Positions 11,558 to 22,539 of a stretch of DNA of 64,000 bases are shown here, in pieces; the stretch's first letter is position 1; each line of letters opens with the position of its first letter. A program made the translations under genes and the position numbers. The notes under the pieces were generated by a model, which made no database searches, was not told the origin of the DNA, and was given only the letters and a program-made list of their open reading frames with translations. Source of the stretch: Megalonaias nervosa (lineage: Eukaryota > Mollusca > Bivalvia > Unionida > Unionidae); assembly GCA_016617855.1 (NCBI GenBank), contig JAECUM010096240.1, positions 1-64,000 of the forward strand, in the 5' to 3' direction.

Positions 11558-12260
11558 GACAAAACAATAAATTCAATTTTCAAGACAAAAACAGAACTTG
11601 GTAAATCTCAAAAATAAACCATCTGAACAAAGATAAAAGTTCTACAAGATAGGAAATTATGTGCAGAACATATTAATAACATCTGTGTCGCAGAAGGAAG
11701 ATTTGATGAATTGTTGATTAATCAGATGAAAAGGTGAGATGATTAGGAAGACATTTAATGACACAGAACAAAAGATAATAATAGAAACAGAAGAAATTAA
11801 AAATGACATTTGATGACTTAAAAATTGCTTGGCATTAAGTGAGAAAATTGATACAATTCAATTATTAATAGAGAATTCATTCAATGAAATCAATACAAGA
11901 ATAAAGATTGTTTCAATTTATGACCTTAAATAATTATAGTACAATTTTTGTGATACAAAGTTAGATAAATTTGATAATGAATTACCTGAAAGAATATCCT
12001 TTTTGATTCAGCTTTACACTTAAAGGTGTTATTTTCATTGATATAGATAGAGTGCCATATGTAAAGGGGATTGAAATTTTGGTGCAATACATACATACAA
12101 CTGTAGCTACTCCTTATTGTATTGTGACTCTTTGTCTTAAACTATGTATCAGAAAGAACTGAAATGAACAAGTTTAGTAAAATCAGCAAATGATTTGTTT
12201 CTCTAAGTTACAAAGTGAAACTTTAAGAGACACAATATTGTGAATCAAATCCCTAATATT
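11558..12260 (+). pseudogene. AT-rich decayed coding-like block (continuation)
   Basis: Right of the satellite the + strand again reads as lysine/glutamate/isoleucine-rich pieces with stops, for example about 11655-11730 (CAEHINNICVAEGRFDELLI). The composition matches the block at 7741-8660, so the satellite and LINE may have expanded inside one older AT-rich element. No product can be named. Confidence 0.3.
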
Positions 12261-12960
12261 CCTAAACATCCTATCACATGTTCAAAGGTATAGAATATTC
12301 CAAACAAATTCCAATAAGCTTGAATGGCCCAATGTACCAATAGTCTTGAATGTAATGATGTACAAACAGTCTTAAATGCCCTGATGTACCACAATGATAC
12401 AATCCAGAATGTCTTTTGAATGGGTTCTCAATAATTCCAGTGGAGTGTTCTAGTCCAAAAAGTCCATGAGCAGTTTGAAATTCCAATGAATAATTTGATA
12501 AATAATTCTTCTTAAATATCTGAACATGACTGTACATGATTCCATGAACTGACCTTTAAACTGGAATAAAATTATTTGTTTCCAAAGTCTCTTTACATAT
12601 GATTTATGCTGCAGTAGAATTGTCTGGAAAGCTAATAATTTCCATGGAAAATTCATCTAACCCTTGAAGTCAGATTCTAGTAAACATCTTGTTTCCACAT
12701 ACAATCCTGACAAAAGTCAGTTAAGCAAAACTTCATCCACTACCCTCAGTCATGACAAAAGGCAAACACACAAAATAAATAAAATTATACATAATAGCAA
12801 ATTTGACTCCACACCATTTATTCTGAATGGAAACTTTGCCATGAAGCTTATGTATCATGTTATGTTATTAAAATAAATAAGTTAGGTTTATATTCAACTT
12901 TTATGAATTTAAACATCAACCTTTCAGATGATTTAAAATTGTACAGTATATACACAATGT
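12261..12960. other. Unannotated AT-rich sequence
   Basis: Short ORFs on both strands (up to 87 codons) show no motif. A loose local repetition of 'cttgaatgt...gatgtacca' occurs near 12310-12395. Confidence 0.35.
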
Positions 12961-12962
12961 AA

Positions 12963-13429
<467 letters not shown>

Positions 13430-13640
13430 TAACATTCGTCAATGTCGACGTCCTCAGGGAACTGACGCAGGCGCGTAAGTCTTCGTATATCGGTTCGGTA
13501 TATCGGCTCGGTTAGTATAGGATTTTCTTGAAAACGAGCTAAACAAATCGGTATTCCAACTTGTGGCATTATTCCAAGTTGTCGCTCTACAACGTTTAGC
13601 TTACCTCCCTTTCTATGATCTTGCGCGTACAAAAAGCATA
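13430..13640 (+). promoter_or_regulatory. CpG-rich patch, candidate promoter / 5' UTR region of TRAF7
   Basis: This 210-bp stretch holds many CG dinucleotides (gtcgacg, gacgcaggcgcg, tatcggttcggtatatcgg, ttgcgcg), unlike the CG-poor surroundings. It lies 100-300 bp upstream of the candidate TRAF7 start codon, as expected for an unmethylated promoter in a genome with CG depletion. A splice-donor-like GCGCgtaagt occurs at about 13470 on the + strand. A 67-codon minus-strand frame (13429-13632) covers the same bases, so a divergent minus-strand transcript is also possible. No TATA box or initiator could be assigned. Confidence 0.4.
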
Positions 13641-13732
13641 TTTCCTGTTCAAGTTTGAGTCAGTTTAACTTTTCATTTCATTGAAAAGTTCTTGAAAGTT
13701 ATGACAAATCACCCAGAGAAAAGTGATATAGC

Positions 13733-13774
13733 ATGAATTCTTCCTTAGAAAGAATTGTCCAAAGAAAAGAAAAC
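13733..13774 (+). CDS. TRAF7: TRAF7, candidate first coding exon
   Basis: An ATG at 13733 opens 14 codons (MNSSLERIVQRKEN) that end in phase 0 at a near-perfect donor, AAC|gtaagt. The next recognised exon at 21768 starts in phase 0, so the two join in frame. It sits just downstream of the CpG-rich patch. An upstream ATG at 13701 opens an 11-codon frame whose TGA overlaps this ATG (ATGA), a layout that could reduce or regulate initiation. The TRAF7 N-terminus is short and poorly conserved, so the residues cannot prove identity. The case rests on phase, donor quality and position. The alternative is that the true first exon lies elsewhere in the 8-kb interval. Confidence 0.45.
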
Positions 13775-14224
13775 GTAAGTAAACAGGCTTTATGTGTTAA
13801 ATATACAGCACTATAAGTTGGAAACGTTACTCGGTACAGTACCGTATTAGGCCTCATTCATTTTACTGTTACTGTGACAGACCCTATAGGACTCGTGGTA
13901 CTAATCACAGGGGTTCGTTACAAAGAAACTTAGGAGTCTAACCTGAAACAATATAACACAAGGGAAGTTCCAACCCTCCTAGTTTATCCTAATTGCGTCT
14001 GCTGTTTCCAACTTGAGCCAGTCGTAATCAAGAATAGTTCAGTTTTCAAAACAGCTCGACACACTTCGTTCAGTTTTTGACATATTGGAGAAAATACAAT
14101 AATTGTTCCCCGATTTTGACGTCTGGATAAGTAATGGCCCCGGCAGTGCCGTTTGCATTCTGATAGTCTTGGATTTCACCAAACTAATAATAATTATTCA
14201 TGACTGCTGAAGAGTAAAAAAACT
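13775..14224. other. Intron 1, 5' part, nothing recognised
   Basis: Moderately CG-containing sequence follows the candidate exon, with an imperfect palindrome cggtacagtaccg near 13832. No repeat family is evident. Confidence 0.3.
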
Positions 14225-14345
14225 TTCATAAGATAAGTATCGTTTTGTATCAGTTTTCTGTCTCTTGTATCGATATGTGTATCGTTACAGAAGAAGTATC
14301 GATGTATCGATGCATCGATATATCGATGAATTGTTTACCCCTAAT
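14225..14345. repeat. GATACGAT / ATCGATGC-rich repeat
   Basis: Dense variants of 'tatcgat' (gtatcgatgtatcgatgcatcgatatatcgat broken across the interval) occur before the gaattgtttacccctaat junction. A related 'gattcatcgatgcatc' fragment lies near 44420. Such strings occur at the ends of some hAT-like miniature elements; the assignment here is tentative. Confidence 0.5.
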
Positions 14346-14480
14346 CTGCAAATGCCAAGCATCAAAGCTGACTGCCGGATGTTGAAACTGCTGACACCAC
14401 ACCCGACAGCAGGCAGTTGCAGCAGCTGGCACCATAACTGACCACAGGCAGTTGCAGTTGCTGGCACTACAACTGACTAC
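14345..14480. repeat. 35-bp minisatellite, unit E1 of a segmental duplication
   Basis: About three units containing 'gacagcaggcagttgcagcagctggcac', period 35 bp. A diverged second copy with about four units lies at 18860-19025. Together with flanking blocks it marks the start of a tandem duplication. Confidence 0.75.
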
Positions 14481-14481
14481 A

Positions 14482-15053
14482 TACCAGATGGCCTGTTGTA
14501 CATCATTTTTGCATCTGTTAGCACAAGTTTATTATGACAACAACTCCAAAATTTTTAATGGATTCCCATGAAACTGTACACAGTCATCTCATGATCTAGA
14601 TGGTCCTAAATGAAAATGGTGCTTGGACATTCATTATGGCCACCACTATGGTCATCTTGAAAATGTTGTTGTTACTCCTTCTAAGTGAAAGTCATATCGA
14701 TATGGGTTCTTCTCCCCAAGCTTTCATGTGTTGTCTGCTTGATCCTAAGTGAAAATGGTGCCATTCAGACATCCAGTATGACTGCCTCAGTGACCATCTG
14801 GTCAATCTACTATTTCAGAATAAATTGTTATGTTGATACATGTATAAGGTCTTCACAAGAAGACTGAAAAATTGTTAAAGATACATTAATAATCCAAATC
14901 TGAGACACACACATGCACCCACACCAGGGGTCAAGCTAGACTTAAATTTTAGGGAGAAGTGATTTCTCCTTTTGGTCAGAACAGGGAGAAGTGGGAGCTA
15001 AACAGGGAGAAGTGGAAGCTAAACAGGGAGAAGTGAGACCAACGCAAGAAACA

Positions 15054-15124
<71 letters not shown>

Positions 15125-17659
15125 TACATAGATAGCTGCATTATCTTATTTTAATTATGTGCTCTATTTCTCAGTATGCTTTTAACAGTTTTAAGCAATA
15201 CCTTATTTTCAAGTTGAAAAATATGTGTTATATGTTTATTATCAACACATTTTGTATGTGTATAAAAATTATTATATTCATACCCATTCTATTCATACTT
15301 GTGGTAATATGTGTGTTTGGATTGAGGTAAATGCAGTGTATTTTGGCCATATGACTTAAAAAGTACAACAGAAGCTATACATTGTAATTAATTTTAACTG
15401 ATAGCAGTAACAAGATTAGAGTCTTGTAATTGCAAGTTGGTAAAAATACTTAATAAACTACCACTTAATTATTTTATTTTCTATAAGTTTTGTGTAAAAT
15501 TGCAGTTAAAAAGATTTCTAGCATTCTTTGAAAGAACCCCTAATACATGTACATAGCAATAAATGTACAAGTGACTTCAAACCATACTCTTCGTCCTGAT
15601 TTAATTGTTCCCGATAAAACATTACTGTAACTATTCATAGACAACACACTGAACCAGTATATAACTAAACTGGACCCTTTTTTCCCCCCAACTGAAACAT
15701 CCAAGAACACATATTGCACCATGCGAGTGCATCTATTTTTAGAAGGAGGGCTTTTCTTAATATAACTACTAACTTTCTTGCTTCGTTACAAAACATTATT
15801 TAATAGGACTGCATATTTATGGTTGTATTATATGTCTACCTACTGGTAATAATGATATGCATTAGTTAAATAGTATTTGCCTCACTACTATATATATTTT
15901 TCGCATTTTCACAAAAATTAATTACGGTATGACAGAAAGCAACCTTGACCTTGCAGCATTGTTTCGAATTCCACAACAGAGATTGGCACATGTTTCTGAC
16001 CTACATTATTAAATATATAGGCTAAATCTCCTATCACATACTGTTTAAATTTTGTTTTCATTATATTATATATTTTCCTTTATCTATTTGCCCAATTATT
16101 TACGAATACAGACAGTTTAATGAAGTGGTATATCCTATACACAGCGATGTCCGCCATTACAAGTTCATATACAGTTTCAAACTCATTTTATAAAGAAAAT
16201 ACCCAAATGTGGCCGTTAAAATCGCCATTTATAAAAATAGAAATAAATTAGAAAACGCTCTTCACCGATCATATTTTTAAAAGCAAATTATTATTTGCAT
16301 ATTGAATGTTTAAATTTTGAAACAGAATTTGGTGATGTTTTCATCATAGTACAGTAGGCCCAACTTCATGAAATCGAGCAGTGATATCTTGCTCCGGAAA
16401 GGGTTGATGGTCAGTTGGCTATTAAAACTTGGATGTGAATGTGCAAGAATTTCGTTGTCTCTGTAAGCTGATTGGTATCAACACCACGTAAATACATTTC
16501 GCCTTGGGTTACAACCGTGCCAGAAACTTACTGGCTACAGCGAGGGGGCATCTCAAAAGTTAAAATCTACAGCCATTTTACGTCTGAAAAATCAGAGGGC
16601 GAAGTTGTTTTCGCTTTCTTAACAGAAGAAGGCAAAGGGTACAGTTCTCAGGCGACTTTTTCGCCCACTTCGCCTGGTAGCGTGACCCCTGACACACACA
16701 CAAAGTATTATTATGATGTGTTGTTAGTCTTAAATAAAAATGGTGCCATTCAGACATCAATGATGGCAGCCCCTGTGAAAATCATGGTATCACTACTCCT
16801 CATTAATGCATAGATGTATCAATATGGGGTTGTAACCAGAAGACATCTTATGATGTTTGGTCAGCAAAAATGGTTCTGAAATTAATAACCAATGTGGCCA
16901 CTTTGGAATCCATATTGAATATCTTGTTATCACTATTGATAAACAAAAGTCTCAAGAGTTCTTAGGACGTCTAATTGATCCTAAATGAAAATGGTGCCCT
17001 TCCTTCTGAATGGTTGTCCATATCAACATCAGGTGTTAACCCAAAAATTTGTATGATGCCTGGTTGATCCTAAATAAAAATGATGTTGGATTTTGATGTC
17101 CAATATGACTGCTAAGGCAGTCATCTTGAAAATCCTGTTATTAGCTCTTCAAAAAGGAAAGTAATGAGAACATGGGGTTTGCAGCAGAAAACTTCATATC
17201 GTGTCTAGCTGGTCTTTGATGAAGATGATGCCAATCTGACATTAACTATGACCCCCTCCCCCCTTGGTGGCCCTCTTAATAATCCTGTTGTGGCTACTTC
17301 CTTAGAAAGTATGGCCATATAAACATGGGTGGTCAGGTTGGAAGCAGGAGCTTCCATTTTTGCACTGAACTATAAGGATGCTGTACATGTAGATAGTCAT
17401 TAAAGCAAGCAAATATCGAAATACTGCAGAGGCCAGAAATCTGCAGCCAGTTTATTTCTTTCTTTTATCACAAGATGCATACTTTCCCCCAACAAAAATG
17501 TTGGATAGATAAAGTCTTCTTTTTCTACAAAACAGAGTAAGGGAATTGTTTTCAAAGGTCTCTGGGGGCTGAAAATTGTTTTTCTTATAAATTTCCCATA
17601 GCCATGACCTCTTCAACAGAAAAATAATTGATGATCTTAATATTGCCTTCTCTCTCATA

Positions 17660-17737
<78 letters not shown>
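14482..17737. repeat. Segmental duplication copy D1, made of degenerate ~140-bp repeats
   Basis: Apart from the 1767-bp insertion at 14925-16691, this block matches 19562-21029 nearly base for base. Both copies end in a (TA)n run (17660-17737 and 20953-21029). Internally it contains about seven degenerate units with a 'cctaaatgaaaatggtgcc' motif and 'catccaatatgg...gtcatcttgaaaat' (near 14607, 14741, 16730, 16870, 16985, 17070, 17213). The same motif forms a separate array at 48380-49310. Its frames are not genes. The whole lies in the first intron of TRAF7 if the candidate exon 1 is right. Confidence 0.9.
14925..16691. mobile_element. hAT-like non-autonomous DNA transposon inside D1
   Basis: The ends are inverted: CAGGGGTCAAGCTA at 14925 and the complement of CAGGGGTCACGCTA ending at 16691 (13 of 14 match). 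The flanks are acccacac (14917-14924) and acacacac (16692-16699), a 7/8 match compatible with an 8-bp target duplication in an AC run. The duplicate block at 19562-21029 lacks the insert and shows the empty site at about 19998-20012. CAGGG-type termini with 8-bp duplications are typical of the hAT superfamily. The 1767-bp interior has an internal (TA)n(CA)n run at 15056-15125 and no transposase. The frame at 16472-16813 crosses the right end and is not a gene. Confidence 0.8.
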
Positions 17738-17739
<2 letters not shown>

Positions 17740-18683
17740 TTTGCTATTGGTGCATTTTGGGGAATGTTGTTTAGGGGTGTAAACCAGTAGGTGAAAGGCC
17801 TGAAGGTTGGAGTCCACAGTGGCAGCCTAGGAGGCAAAGTCCTGTGGAAGCTCCTTCATTTTAAGCATTTCCATCACATCATTTGAACCATCTAACTCTA
17901 ATGAAAACTTGCACTTGAGAGGGTGTGTGCATTCTGGTTCTGTTGCCCATCTCTCTAGAACTGCCTTTTTGGAGCATTACGTGTTGTAAAGTCATGCATT
18001 GTTGGTTTAGTTGCTTTTAGGGATGCAATTGAGAATGTATTTGCAAACATTTCTGAAAATCTACACAAAGGAAGTAATTCCAGCAGAATAATATTTTTTT
18101 TGTTAAATGTATATCCATTGTTTTGTTCACCATTTATCATTTATGGTTCACCATTTGTTGCTTGTGGCAAGCAACATTTGGCATACACTATTTATTGTTT
18201 GTTCTTCATTCATTCTTCAATTATTCCAAATTCATTTAGCATTCTGCTTTCATTTTCTATTTATTTACCATTCATTTATAATTCCTTTTGCATTTCAAAG
18301 GGGTACATAACTGTTGCAGGGTTTGTGCCACCATTTTTTTGCCTCTCAGGACATGCAAGACTGCATAAGACTACCAATATGCGACATTCTTAAGCCAGTG
18401 GGGTTTGGGTCAGGCATGATAATCATGTACATGTGTAGGGTTTAAGAGCACATTATCATAATATTGGCTAAATAGTGCCAGTTAAAAGGTATGTCTCAAA
18501 ATCTAAATGTAAAGAATTTAAAAAGAAATTGATGAAAGGTAATCCTTTCAAATGATGATAAAGTACAGTAACATAAAAGATCAAAGGTAAAAATGTTACA
18601 AGTTTTGTGAAAACTGTATGCAGTAGAAGATACAGGTCAAATATAGAAAATCCATAAATATATTTGTGATAGTGTTATCACTA
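17738..18683. other. Intervening part of duplication unit 1
   Basis: The sequence between D1 and block F1 is mostly unmatched. A stretch near 18420-18460 (catgtgtagggtttaa) resembles 21297-21315 in the second unit, so it is a diverged part of the duplication. Low-complexity 'cattcatt/catttat' runs occur at 18120-18300. No gene is seen. Confidence 0.45.
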
Positions 18684-19025
18684 CAGGGTGACCTAATATT
18701 CAATGCAAATTTCATTTGGTCAGAAAAAGAAATAAAAGTATAGATGAAATACAGTATTATAAATCATTGGAATTTTAGGTAGACATTTTTGGATATGTAG
18801 TGAAATTAGTGTGCAGTTAGGTCAGAATCAGTGCTTCAGCAAGATAAATGATGAATTGTTTCACCCCTAATCTGCAGATGCCAGGCATCAAAGCTGACTG
18901 CTGGAAGTTGAAGCCATTTGCACCATACCTGACAGCAGGCAGTAGCAGCTGTTGGCACTATAACTGACCACAGGCAGTTGCAGCTGCTGGCACTACAACT
19001 GACTACAGGCAGTTTCAACCGCTGT
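18684..19025. repeat. Block F1 plus minisatellite E2
   Basis: 18684-18853 (from cagggtgacctaatattca) matches 21477-21646 with few differences. It is followed at 18855-19025 by the 35-bp minisatellite matching 14345-14480. The order E-D-F, E-D-F shows the region arose by tandem duplication. Confidence 0.85.
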
Positions 19026-19122
19026 CATAATAAAATTGCTGAACTAAACCACTTAGATATATGCTACATGTAGTTTTTCACTGTGCCTTAATTTGTCCTG
19101 GTTTCAAAAGGTCTTGATCTTT

Positions 19123-19166
<44 letters not shown>

Positions 19167-19561
19167 CCTTTTAAAATCACATATTCAGACTCTTTTATTA
19201 TAGACACTGTCAAAGTATTCCATAAAATAAATTTAAGAAGACAAAATTTCAGAGTTGCATTTATATTTTTAAACATTTTTTCGGAGATTGAGACATTATG
19301 ATTACATATACATGTGATATTTTGATTACACATTGATGAGACATTTTTATTGCATATACATGTGATATTTTGATTACACATTGATGAGACATTTTTATTG
19401 CATATACATGTGATATTTCGATTACATACACAGCATCTTACAGTATTCTTGTTATTATATTTAAATATCTCCATAGGTTGTGGTATTAAGTCAACAAAAA
19501 AAGATGGATGTACATGTAAATCCATAGTTTTTTGCTTTGCTGATCATAAACCAGAAGAGCG
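19026..19561. repeat. (TC)n run and a 48-bp short tandem array between duplication units
   Basis: A (TC)n run occupies 19125-19162. At 19293-19432 about three units containing tgatattttgattacacat and gagacatttttattgca repeat with a period near 48 bp. The 145-codon minus frame covering this interval (19088-19525) derives from the repeat and is not credible as a gene. Confidence 0.8.
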
Positions 19562-20951
19562 TACCAGATGACCTGTTGTACATCATTTTGGCATCTGTCA
19601 GCACAAGTTTATTATGACAACAACTCCAAAATTTTTAATGGATTCCCATGAAATTGTACACAGTCATCTCATGATCTAGTTGGTTCTAAATGAAAATGGT
19701 GCTTGGACATTCATTATGGCCACCACTATGGTCATCTTGAAAATGTTGTTGTTACTCCTTCTGAAGTGAAAGTCATATTGATTTGGATTCTTCTCCCCAA
19801 GCTTTCATGTGTTGTCTGCTTGATCCTAAGTGAAAATGGCGCCATTCAGACATCCAGTATGACTGCCTCAGTGACCATCTGGACAGTCTACTATTCCAGA
19901 ATAAATTGTTATGTTGATACATGTATAAGTTCTTCACAAGAAGACTGAAAAATTGTTAAAGATACATTAATAATCCAAATCTGACACACACAAATGCACC
20001 CACACACACAAGGACTTATTATGATGTGTAGTTAGTCTTAAATAAAAATGGTGCCATTCAGACATCAATGATGGCAGCCCCTGTGAAAATCATGGTATCA
20101 CTACTCCTCATTAATGCATAGATATATCAGTATGGGGTTGTAACCAGAAGACATCTTTTGATGTTTGGTCAACAAAAATGGTGCTGAAATTAATAACCAA
20201 TGTGGCCACTTTGGAATCCATATTGAATATCTTGTTATCACTATTGATAAACAAAAGTCAGAAGAGTTCTTATGACGTCTAATTGGTTCTAAATGAAAAT
20301 GGTGTTACTCCATATCAACATCAGGTGTTAACCCAAAAATTTGTATGATGCCTGGTTGATCCTAAATAAAAATGATGTTGGATTTTGATGTCCAATATGA
20401 CTGCTATGGCAGTCATCTTGAAAATCCTGTTATTAGCTCTTCAAAAAGGAAAGTAATGAGAACATGGGGTTTGCAGCAGAAAACTTCATATCGTGTCTAG
20501 CTGGTCTTTGATGAAGATGATGCCAATCTGACATTAACTATGACCCCCTCCCCCCTTGGTGGCCCTCTTAATAATCCTGTTGTGGCTACTTCCTTAGAAA
20601 GTATGGCCATATAAACATGGGTGGTCAGGTTGGAAGCAGGAGCTTCCATTTTTGCACTGAACTATAAGGATGCTGTACATGTAGATAGTCATTAAAGCAA
20701 GCAAATATCGAAATACTGCAGAGGCCAGAAATCTGCAGCCAGTTTATTTCTTTCTTTTATCACAAGATGCATACTTTCCCCCAACAAAAATGTTGGATAG
20801 ATAAAGTCTTCTTTTTCTACAAAACAGAGTAAGGGAATTGTTTTCAAAGGTCTCTGGGGGCTGAAAATTGTTTTTCTTATAAATTTCCCATAGCCATGAC
20901 CTCTTCAACAGAAAAATAATTGATGATCTTAATATTGCCTTCTCTCTCATA

Positions 20952-21029
<78 letters not shown>
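19562..21029. repeat. Segmental duplication copy D2 (without the hAT-like insert)
   Basis: Near-identical to D1 from 'taccagatgacctgttgtac' to the shared (TA)n run at 20953-21029. At about 19998-20012 the continuous 'gcacccacacacacaagg' is the unoccupied target of the element in D1. A few internal deletions (for example near 20305) distinguish it. Confidence 0.92.
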
Positions 21030-21032
<3 letters not shown>

Positions 21033-21646
21033 ATTTTAAGATATGTTGTGAGAAGTAGAAAAATTGGACTTGTCATGGAGTTTGGGTTTTTCCATTTGGT
21101 CAGTTGAGCATCAGTCCCTTCAAAAGTCTCTTGTTGTTGTAGGGGGCATGACATAAATATTTCTTTGTATTCTCTCACACACCATACATAGTTCTGGAAT
21201 GTCTGAAATTTAAGGAAAATGTTAAATTTGTTGGATTATGTAAACTGTGCATTCATTGTGACAAATTTAAGAGTGGACTTAACCATGATATGTATCCATG
21301 TGTAGGGTTTAATGACACATCAGCACAGTCACGACTCTAATATCGCCAGATAAAAGTAAAGTTACAAAAACAATAAATAAAAATTACAAGAAACTTCAAT
21401 ATAACCCATCAAAATAAACACAAACATTTAGTCTTACAAGATTTTTGTACCTGGAAACAAGAGAAAATTAGTATTTCAGGGTGACTTAATATTCAGTGCA
21501 AATTTCATTTGGTCAGAAAAAGAATTAAAGGTATAGATGAAATACAGTATTATAAATCATTGGAATTTTAGGTAGAAATCTTTGGATATGTAGTGAAATT
21601 AGTGTGCAGTTAGGTCAGAATCACTGCTTTAGCAAGATAAATGATG
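21030..21646. repeat. End of duplication unit 2, with block F2
   Basis: 21477-21646 repeats block F1 (18684-18853). The stretch before it has only scattered similarity to unit 1. Exon 2 of TRAF7 begins about 120 bp further on and was not duplicated. Confidence 0.75.
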
Positions 21647-21767
21647 TTTTGTTTGCTTGATAGTACGCAGAGATGTATGTATAGTGTGTAATCAGGTGGG
21701 TGCTTGAGGAAATGCTGAATTTTTACTGCAGCATTATTTTCTGTCACTTTCTGTCCGTTCATTGCAG

Positions 21768-21831
21768 GTTTTTGTAGAAACAACATTTGGTAGCAATAAA
21801 AGCTCACCAGTAACTACGAGGGTTACGGTAG
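21768..21831 (+). CDS. TRAF7: TRAF7 exon 2
   Basis: The acceptor is tcattgcag at 21767 and the donor is gtaagt at 21832. The exon has 64 bp, entering in phase 0 and leaving with one base (G) of a split codon. It encodes VFVETTFGSNKSSPVTTRVT plus V. The core 'ETTFG....VTT' matches the conserved METTFG...VTTI stretch near the TRAF7 N-terminus that I recall from vertebrates. The split codon completes as GGT (Gly) with exon 3. The exon falls just after the F2 repeat block. Function of this N-terminal tail is not established; it precedes the RING finger. Confidence 0.85.
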
Positions 21832-22253
21832 GTAAGTAGTGTTTCTGTTATTCCATCACAACAATTAATGCAGTGAAACTGAACAATTAATTGATTTCAT
21901 GCTGAGAAAAAATGTTTCAACTGTCAGTTCAATAAAAAATTTAAATACTTTAGGAGGGTGTGCTATTAGGGGCAGCTGTTACGTCTCTACGGACATGACA
22001 TGTGACACCCTACCATGTTATTAAACTTTTTGCATTTTGTTTGGTCAGCTAGGGTTGGGATTTTTGCCCTTCAGTTAGTTGGTACTGTCCATCATCAGTG
22101 CTATACATTCTGACATCAAAGCCTTCCAACTTTACTTTTTCTTTTCTCACCATTGACTGAGCTCGACTGCCTAAGTAGTTTAGTCGATAGTATATTGCAT
22201 AATAAATAAAAAAAACAAATAGATGAACAAATGATATGATTTATTTACTAACA
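21832..22253. other. Intron 2, 5' part, nothing recognised
   Basis: AT-rich sequence without a clear repeat or exon up to the SINE fragment. Confidence 0.35.
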
Positions 22254-22372
22254 CAATGTGGGTATGTGGGAAAGCTGCCAATAGTGTCCCAGGAGTTGGT
22301 GGTTCTTACATGCCTTATATAGCCTATAGTGCAGAGAAATGGTGTTAAACACCAAAACAAACACAAGTATTT
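22254..22372 (+). mobile_element. SINE family B, 3' fragment
   Basis: 'aatgtgggtatgtgggaaag' through 'tgcagagaaatggtgttaaac' and an A/C-rich tail matches the body and 3' end of the SINE B copies at 3332 and 40683. The tRNA-like head is missing. Confidence 0.7.
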
Positions 22373-22539
22373 TTACCATCATCACATGCAAAGAAAATTT
22401 CTGAAACACAAGAATACTTTGATTTTATGGTTAATATCCATCACTGTTATTCTTATACAGATCTGCAACTTTTCCTTCAACATGCTGTTATCTTCCTCTG
22501 TGTTTGGTACAACCATCAGTCCATCCAAAAATCATCCAC

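Noticed and set aside
13438..13470. ATGTCGACGTCCTCAGGG start followed by a GCGC|gtaagt donor as TRAF7 exon 1
   Set aside because: The frame meets TGA after seven codons before the donor. The site could be a 5' UTR donor but not a coding exon.
16472..16813. 113-codon + strand ORF
   Set aside because: It crosses the right terminus of the hAT-like insert into the D1 repeat; it is not conserved in D2 and has no motif.
19088..19525. 145-codon minus-strand ORF with repeated Cys-Asn-rich peptide
   Set aside because: It derives from the (TC)n run and a 48-bp tandem repeat; there is no protein family resemblance.
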